Below, one piece after another: positions 4,625 to 7,598 of a stretch of 7,598 nucleotides of DNA. The notes beneath the pieces were generated by a model. The model did not search any database. It saw only the letters and a list, made by a program, of their open reading frames with translations, and was not told where the DNA came from. Within the stretch, counting starts at the first letter, position 1. Each line of letters opens with the position of its first letter. The stretch comes from an uncultured archaeon. GTDB lineage: Archaea > Thermoproteota > Nitrososphaeria > Nitrososphaerales > CALBXV01. The stretch lies in NCBI GenBank assembly GCA_937890045.1, contig CALBXV010000079.1:1-7598 (forward strand). The letters run 5' to 3'. A program made the position numbers and the translations under genes.

Positions 4625-5173
4625 TTATCTCCTATTCATCTTCTTTGTATTATCATAGAAGTTTTTAGTTGTATATATTGAATCTCTCCATTCAAAGTAT
4701 GTATTACGACCAACTCTTTCAGCTGCATATACAAATGCATTAACTATATTATCTACTGAGTCAGGGACAATTAAATATCCATCTGTTGATACTGTCACAT
4801 CAAAGCTCTCTGTAAACTCCCTGGTATATATAGAATCAGCTTTATCTGTTGAATCAACCTCTACTTCAACTGGTACTTCTATTGGGCTAACTTCCACCTC
4901 AATAATACTTATAATTGTATCAACAACCACAGTATCTTCCTCAACTTCAACCACTTCTTTAACCACTTCTTCTAATACTGGTTCAGGCTCTACAATAGGC
5001 TCTGGTTCAGGATCAGGTTGTGGGGTTGTTAATTGCTCTATCACTACTGGTTCGTTATGTGTGATTTCATTTTCAGGGATGACAGTACTACCTAAGTAAA
5101 ATAAACCAAGAATTGCTGCAACAGCTACTACGGGGTTTATTATATGTGCATATGTTTCTAAGAAGTTTTTCAT
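4625..5173 (-). CDS. Single-pass membrane protein with Pro/Glu linker, TonB- or spanin-like layout, 182 aa
   Basis: Starting at the ATG at 5173, the protein has a short cytosolic part (MKNFLETYAHIINP), one membrane helix at about 12-32, an acidic Pro-Glu linker at 50-67 (PQPDPEPEPIVEPEP), a long Val/Ile-Glu alternating stretch to about 106, and a small C-terminal region. That region has AFVYAAERVGRNTYFEWRD at 146-164 then SIYTTK, resembling an 'AF..A...G...F.W...YTT' motif I have seen at the ends of some phage proteins. The layout recalls TonB or an inner-membrane spanin, with the bulk outside the membrane, but neither family's key domain is recognisable. The frame stays open to an ATG at 5227, but that codon sits in a hairpin loop without a ribosome site, while GGAGG stands 6 bases before 5173. 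It reaches to within 2 bases of the DUF1281-like gene. Confidence 0.8.
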   Translation of the reverse strand: MKNFLETYAHIINPVVAVAAILGLFYLGSTVIPENEITHNEPVVIEQLTTPQPDPEPEPIVEPEPVLEEVVKEVVEVEEDTVVVDTIISIIEVEVSPIEVPVEVEVDSTDKADSIYTREFTESFDVTVSTDGYLIVPDSVDNIVNAFVYAAERVGRNTYFEWRDSIYTTKNFYDNTKKMNRR

Positions 5174-5210
5174 TACTTCCTCCATTTTGTTTATTAATCG
5201 TTTAAAGGGA

Positions 5211-5245
5211 TGAAGGCGCCCAAACATTGAGTTAGGGCACCTTCA
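5211..5245 (-). terminator. Strong GC-rich hairpin after the 47-aa gene, terminator-like but without a T run
   Basis: 5211-5221 pairs with 5235-5245 over 11 bp (TGAAGGCGCCC with GGGCACCTTCA), with a 13-base loop. The one imperfect pair, C5217/A5239, becomes a G-U wobble on the minus-strand RNA, so the hairpin is better formed in the sense transcript. It lies 12 bases after the stop of the 47-aa gene and 38 bases before the membrane-protein start. What follows on the minus strand is ATCCCTTTAAACG, with no run of T. It could be a weak terminator, an attenuator or an RNA-processing or stability element. Confidence 0.5.
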
Positions 5246-5256
5246 CTTTGAGCTAC

Positions 5257-5400
5257 TTAACCTTTGCCATTAAAGATACTCCACAGTAATCTTATATCAC
5301 TGTGGCTCATCTTCAGCAACATTCTGTAATACTTCCTTTTGATGTATACAGCGATGCCTTTTCGCATCAATTTGATGTCGTGGTTAGTGGCTTCAGTCAT
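5257..5400 (-). CDS. Small basic protein, 47 aa, unknown function
   Basis: This short ORF starts MTEATNHDIKLMRKGIAVY and ends SIFNGKG. Its ATG overlaps the TGA of the 188-aa gene in an ATGA arrangement (5397-5400), like other pairs in this window, and the stop is TAA at 5257-5259. It is strongly basic in the middle (KRKYYRMLLKM at 21-31) and probably one or two helices. There is no clear ribosome binding site, so coupling is likely. The perfect inverted repeat at 5281-5305 lies within it, so part of this stretch may be conserved for DNA or RNA structure. No family is recognised; an alternative is that this is non-coding. Confidence 0.55.
   Translation of the reverse strand: MTEATNHDIKLMRKGIAVYIKRKYYRMLLKMSHSDIRLLWSIFNGKG
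5281..5305. repeat. Perfect 7-base inverted repeat (CCACAGT / ACTGTGG)
   Basis: CCACAGT (5281-5287) and ACTGTGG (5299-5305) flank 11 AT-rich bases; centre-to-centre spacing is 18. It falls inside the 47-aa ORF and upstream of the hairpin at 5211-5245. It could be an operator-like site for a dimeric repressor or a second RNA hairpin near the gene's 3' end. Confidence 0.45.
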
Positions 5401-5963
5401 TTTGTGGATGATAAGTGCCAAACAGTATTGACTAGATCATCTACAGCATCTTTTATTTTAGATGCCATATCTTCAAGCCCATCCTGGCTAGTTCTTATTC
5501 CTGCATTACTAGTCTCTTTAGATGCTCTGGTTTCACGCCAGTAATCATTATATTTGTGAACATTAAATTCACAGTTGATTACATCTGTTACAACAGTTTC
5601 GTTGAGATTAAGGACAGTACTGACTTCAGTATTTGTGAAATCAACATGTTTAAGAGCTTTAACTTTATTACAAATAACCTGAGTTACACCCAAATTATTT
5701 GAGACCGTTTTGAAGGTCCGAGAGTAATCAAGCATATCTTGATAGTCAATCTCTCTTGTCCTTGCCCTATCTCCACTACCACTATTGTATTCTAAAGCAC
5801 CTATGCCTTTGCATTTGCTTAGAACAGAAGACAGCGTGCCTTCTTTGTACCCGGTAGTCCAACTTCTGATATCACTATATGAATACCAGGCACCTACAAT
5901 CATCTTTGTGTTCAGAATTTTTACTATCTTTTCTTGGATAGTATTGTTTCGAGGTCTGTACAT
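5397..5963 (-). CDS. Probable DNA-binding protein with two helix-turn-helix regions, 188 aa
   Basis: No named family is recognised, but the pattern suggests DNA binding. Residues about 8-72 look like a winged helix: IQEKIVKILNTK, a spacer, YSYSDIRSW at 27-35, the helix GTLSSVLSKC at 42-51, then a wing GALEYNSGSGDRARTREID at 55-73. A second HTH-like segment lies at 108-133: FTNTEVSTVLNLNETVVTDVIN, with the N-L-N turn and a V-V-x-x-V recognition helix, then a Tyr/Trp-rich helix KYNDYW at 137-142. The last 40 residues are a charged helical tail. It is the best candidate for a transcription or replication regulator here. GGGAGG stands 9 bases upstream of the ATG. It is followed directly by the 47-aa ORF. 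An alternative is a replication-initiator-like or terminase-small-like protein. Confidence 0.8.
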   Translation of the reverse strand: MYRPRNNTIQEKIVKILNTKMIVGAWYSYSDIRSWTTGYKEGTLSSVLSKCKGIGALEYNSGSGDRARTREIDYQDMLDYSRTFKTVSNNLGVTQVICNKVKALKHVDFTNTEVSTVLNLNETVVTDVINCEFNVHKYNDYWRETRASKETSNAGIRTSQDGLEDMASKIKDAVDDLVNTVWHLSSTK

Positions 5964-5994
5964 TAGAGTTTCCTCCCTTTATTACGATTGTGTA

Positions 5995-6177
5995 TTACAT
6001 TGACAGCTCCTTGCTGACAAATTCTTTTTTATTAGCAACTGAATACCATATTGCATAAAGTTCATCTTTCTTTTTTCTTCTGAACTTATACAATGGCTCT
6101 TTAAAATACACAGATGCCCACTTATCTAAATCTTCTTTATTGTTGTATGGACACCTGTTATAGAAATATCTAATCAC
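5995..6177 (-). CDS. Small basic Tyr-rich protein, 60 aa, unknown function
   Basis: The start is GTG at 6177-6175, sharing a base with the upstream TAG (TAGTG); there is only a weak GGTAGG-like ribosome site, so coupling is expected. The protein is aromatic and basic: RYFYNRCPYN near the N-terminus, a first helix with DLDKWASVYF at 16-25, then FRRKKKDELYAIWYSV at 32-47. The segment 'K-K-D-E-L-Y-A-I' resembles the end of small phage helical proteins that finish with a similar 'k.qLlAIy' motif, but I cannot name a family. No membrane segment or metal site is present. Confidence 0.65.
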   Translation of the reverse strand: MIRYFYNRCPYNNKEDLDKWASVYFKEPLYKFRRKKKDELYAIWYSVANKKEFVSKELSM

Positions 6178-6389
6178 TATCTACCTACCCAACTGCCATC
6201 ATCTGGGTCACAAGGCATTATTTGTGGCTCAGGCATATTTGTGTGTTCTATTAGATTTAAGGTTAATTCGGATACTGACTTAATTTTTTGATTCAGGTCA
6301 ATAATCTTTTGCTGTAGAGTGGATATCGTATTTATGAGACTAGTCACATCTTCTATAAGACCAATTGTCTGTTCATCGCTTAATGGCAT
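6177..6389 (-). CDS. Small coiled-coil protein, 70 aa
   Basis: Residues 8-48 form a likely coiled coil: T-I-x-L-I-E-D-V-T-S-L-I-N-T-I then LQQKIIDLNQKIKS (25-38) and LTLNLI, with hydrophobics at 3-4 spacing. After this the chain turns Pro- and Asp-rich (MPEPQIMPCDPDDGSW at 52-67), probably disordered. The ATG has AAAGGG upstream. It ends in TAG, which provides the G of the next gene's GTG start. No function is recognised. An oligomeric adaptor or lysis/membrane-associated accessory is possible given the nearby membrane protein, but nothing fixes it. Confidence 0.75.
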   Translation of the reverse strand: MPLSDEQTIGLIEDVTSLINTISTLQQKIIDLNQKIKSVSELTLNLIEHTNMPEPQIMPCDPDDGSWVGR

Positions 6390-6393
6390 TATA

Positions 6394-6594
6394 TTACCCT
6401 TTCTTTCTATTTTTTATAAAATCAATTCCCATTATTTCCATCCTTTTTACAATAACAATTGTATAATTACACCTATCACAACATCTCCCATCGTTAATTG
6501 GCTCTGCATTATGTCCTTTATTCCAAAATATTTCACCAGTTATAGGATGTTCTTGTTCTTCTATATTATCTTCACAAATGCTGCATTTCATCAT
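6394..6594 (-). CDS. Zinc-binding mini-protein (CxxC ... GRCCDRCN), 66 aa
   Basis: Cys4 and Cys7 (KCSICE) and Cys38/Cys39/Cys42 (GRCCDRCN) form a probable zinc site, with FWNKGHNAEPINDGRCCDRCN at 23-43 in between. The pattern 'CxxC ... W..G.NA.PI..GrCC..CN..vv..R' is one I recognise from short uncharacterised proteins common in phages of many hosts. The remaining tail is a helix with basic residues. It may bind nucleic acid or a host protein, but no function is known to me. Two Met codons stand in a row at the start, making 66 or 65 residues. The ATG is 1 base after the TAA of the membrane-protein gene, with no strong ribosome site, so translation is probably coupled. Confidence 0.88.
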   Translation of the reverse strand: MMKCSICEDNIEEQEHPITGEIFWNKGHNAEPINDGRCCDRCNYTIVIVKRMEIMGIDFIKNRKKG

Positions 6595-6595
6595 A

Positions 6596-6940
6596 TTATT
6601 TCAGCTTTCTAAGAGTCTTATTCATTAATGATGATTCTTTGCGTCTTTCTTCGCCAAGAGCCATATTAACCAGTCCTCTTACTTCTTCTTTAGTAAATAA
6701 CCTTGTATTCAAGTAATATTTACTCTTGAAATAGAAGGTGAATGCACCTCCTAAGAATCCTACTATAAATAGTGCAAAATGCTCTATCCCAAGTATCACC
6801 ATTTTATAAATGTCCATTGTACTATCCATTATTTTCCTCGCTTTCGCTGTTACATCATTATTTATTATCAATTCAAAGATTGCCACCCATATCAAAAGAT
6901 ATGTGATTATGCCTACTCCAACAATTTGTTCGTTAGTCAT
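6596..6940 (-). CDS. Two-helix membrane protein, 114 aa
   Basis: Two hydrophobic segments stand out: about 6-26 (IVGVGIITYLLIWVAIFELII) and about 47-71 (MVILGIEHFALFIVGFLGGA and on to FYF). They are joined by a charged loop at 27-45, and followed by a basic cytosolic tail with Lys and Arg (RRKESSLMNKTLRKLK). By the positive-inside rule both ends would be in the cytosol, giving a hairpin topology. Small size and two helices allow a class II-like holin, but there is no lysozyme or spanin pair beside it and the loop is long. It may equally be an accessory membrane protein. The ATG overlaps the upstream TGA (ATGA, 6937-6940) with no separate ribosome site. No family is named. Confidence 0.78.
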   Translation of the reverse strand: MTNEQIVGVGIITYLLIWVAIFELIINNDVTAKARKIMDSTMDIYKMVILGIEHFALFIVGFLGGAFTFYFKSKYYLNTRLFTKEEVRGLVNMALGEERRKESSLMNKTLRKLK

Positions 6941-7257
6941 TTTGTTGAACCAACATCAATAATAATGGTTCCTTGCTCTTTAGCTTTCTCCATTATTCTT
7001 TTAAAGGTACCGATACATTTACTACATCTGCACGCAACTGCGTGAATGTTACCATATTCAAAGCGGCTATCGGCTATCTCAACCTTATCACCAACATTTA
7101 CTGTGGATGTATCGAGGTCTTTAGGTATAGACATAGGGTTTATCCATACTTTCTCAATTCTATTAGTAGCTCTCAGCTTTTGCTCTACTTGAAGATAGTG
7201 TGAACTCCCTCCATTTGGTAGTATTCTTTTCCATATTCCAGTGACTGTGTATAGCAT
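6937..7257 (-). CDS. Small beta-rich protein with C-x-C-x2-C motif, 106 aa
   Basis: The first 70 residues alternate in a way typical of a small beta barrel: YTVTGIWKRIL at 3-13, HYLQVEQKL at 20-28, KVWINPMSIP at 36-45, VNVGDKVEIAD at 53-63. H72 with C76, C78 and C81 (HAVACRCSKC) could make a metal site, followed by a charged helix (TFKRIMEKAKEQ at 84-95). I recognise no family; the OB-like appearance is only an impression. AAGGAGG is 6-8 bases before the ATG at 7257. It is the first gene after the short control region at 7258-7365 and is joined to the membrane-protein gene by an ATGA overlap, so these form one transcript. Confidence 0.72.
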   Translation of the reverse strand: MLYTVTGIWKRILPNGGSSHYLQVEQKLRATNRIEKVWINPMSIPKDLDTSTVNVGDKVEIADSRFEYGNIHAVACRCSKCIGTFKRIMEKAKEQGTIIIDVGSTK

Positions 7258-7302
7258 TAGTTTCCTCCTTATGCTTATTTATTCATGTAATCATCAACGT
7301 AC

Positions 7303-7356
7303 CTTGTCATCAGTGACACATTATAGTGTATAATCTTGACAATATTCAGAAATATT
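7303..7356 (-). promoter_or_regulatory. Candidate control region: TATAAT with TGACA inverted repeats
   Basis: In the 108-base gap upstream of the 106-aa gene, the minus strand has a perfect TATAAT (plus 7320-7325) but no good -35. ATTATA (7320-7325) and TATAAT (7329-7334) form an inverted repeat, so the plus strand also carries a -10. Just downstream on the minus strand, TGTCA-TCAG-TGACA (7305-7318) would cover the start site like an operator, and a third TGACA lies at 7337-7341. Two AATATT boxes 10 bases apart (7341-7346, 7351-7356) sit where a -35 would be. Confidence 0.4.
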
Positions 7357-7365
7357 TTATATATA

Positions 7366-7578
7366 TTACGCATCAATATCTGTCTTTTCCTCCTTTTTAT
7401 CAAATGAGCCTTTAGTTCCTATAATTGTTAAATCGTCACAAACGCCTACATCAATTAAACCTTCTTCTGCTAATCCTATAAATATAGGTAACATTAATAA
7501 CTCTGCAGAAACATATCCTTTTGCTTTTTCCTCATGATTGCAGGCTTCTTGCCATATCTTTTTTTGTTCTTTGTTCAC
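7366..7578 (-). CDS. Small acidic protein, 70 aa, unknown function
   Basis: The start is GTG at 7578, preceded by an AGAGGAGAGG purine run that serves as ribosome site and overlapping a TGA in the upstream frame (GTGA). The protein has a basic first helix (NKEQKKIWQEACNHEEKAKG at 2-21), a hydrophobic stretch at 25-37 (AELLMLPIFIGLA), then an acidic half with EEGLIDVGVCDDLTII and a charged tail. The hydrophobic part is too short for a confident membrane helix. No family is recognised. It is the last gene before the control region at 7258-7365. Confidence 0.65.
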   Translation of the reverse strand: MNKEQKKIWQEACNHEEKAKGYVSAELLMLPIFIGLAEEGLIDVGVCDDLTIIGTKGSFDKKEEKTDIDA

Positions 7579-7598
7579 CTGTCCTCTCCTCTCATTGT
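7575..7598 (-). CDS. Possible tail of a gene entering from the right edge
   Basis: The visible codons would end MRGEDR followed by TGA at 7577-7575, overlapping the GTG of the 70-aa gene as GTGA. The overlap style matches the rest of the window, which is the only support. The same bases also provide the ribosome site of the 70-aa gene. Confidence 0.3.
   Translation of the reverse strand, partial: TMRGEDR

Noticed and set aside
6319..6612. Plus-strand ORF of 97 codons, and the similar one at 6779-7045
   Set aside because: Both are opposite well-supported minus-strand genes, have no ribosome site or family features, and have the Phe/Ser/Ile-rich composition of antisense shadows.
7336..7364. 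Plus-strand promoter TTGACA followed by TATATA after 16 or 18 bases
   Set aside because: It would transcribe away from any plus-strand gene, and the -10 is a loose match in an AT run; it is mentioned only as part of the control region.
7315..7590. Intrinsic terminators with T runs between transcription units
   Set aside because: I found no GC stem followed by six or more T in the minus-strand direction in this stretch; the best stem in the window (5211-5245) also lacks a T run.
1..7598. CRISPR array or cas operon, suggested by the Cas4-like nuclease
   Set aside because: No regularly spaced repeats and no other cas gene were found; the nuclease is explained by its pairing with ERF.

Overview
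The window looks like part of an AT-rich tailed-phage (or prophage) genome. Every credible gene, about 23 counting two cut by the window edges, lies on the minus strand. They are packed end to end, often with TAATG, TAGTG, ATGA or GTGA stop-start overlaps. Most are under 150 codons and match no enzyme I recognise. The exceptions are a recombination pair typical of phages (an ERF-family annealing protein and a RecB/Cas4-like nuclease) and several small families common in phages. There is no structural, packaging or integration gene, so this is an early/middle or accessory block. Strong GGAGG-type ribosome binding sites point to a bacterial host that relies on Shine-Dalgarno pairing. The TonB/spanin-like membrane protein hints weakly at a Gram-negative host, but the host cannot be named.

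In transcription order (high to low coordinates): (1) 7598-5257 holds a 70-aa protein, a short regulatory gap with inverted repeats around a perfect TATAAT, a 106-aa Cys-containing protein, a two-helix membrane protein, a zinc-binding mini-protein, a coiled-coil protein, a 60-aa basic protein, a 188-aa protein with two probable helix-turn-helix regions, and a 47-aa basic protein. (2) 5245-4182 opens with a strong hairpin, then a 182-aa single-pass membrane protein with a Pro/Glu linker and an Api92/YubB-like (DUF1281) protein. (3) 4181-3842 is a 340-base non-coding stretch with two sigma70-like promoter candidates and a possible three-way-junction fold. It leads into (4) the recombination module, 3841-1850: a 76-aa protein, the Fe-S PD-(D/E)XK nuclease, the ERF annealing protein and two small proteins. 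(5) 1849-1644 is non-coding and holds a 146-base imperfect hairpin with six nested helices, the most unusual object here. (6) 1643-1 is a run of small proteins: one of the phage 'NM-D' type, a coiled-coil protein with an internal 45-residue duplication, a zinc-finger-like protein, the widespread MGTRSLT protein, two basic/helical small proteins and a gene cut by the window end.

How they work together (inference): the nuclease would resect double-stranded ends and the ERF protein would anneal the exposed strands, giving a Red/RecET-like system for recombination and replication. The promoter candidates just upstream fit expression of that module as a unit. The HTH protein is the best candidate regulator in the window. 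The small zinc, coiled-coil and membrane proteins look like host-interaction or accessory factors, but nothing in the sequence fixes their roles.
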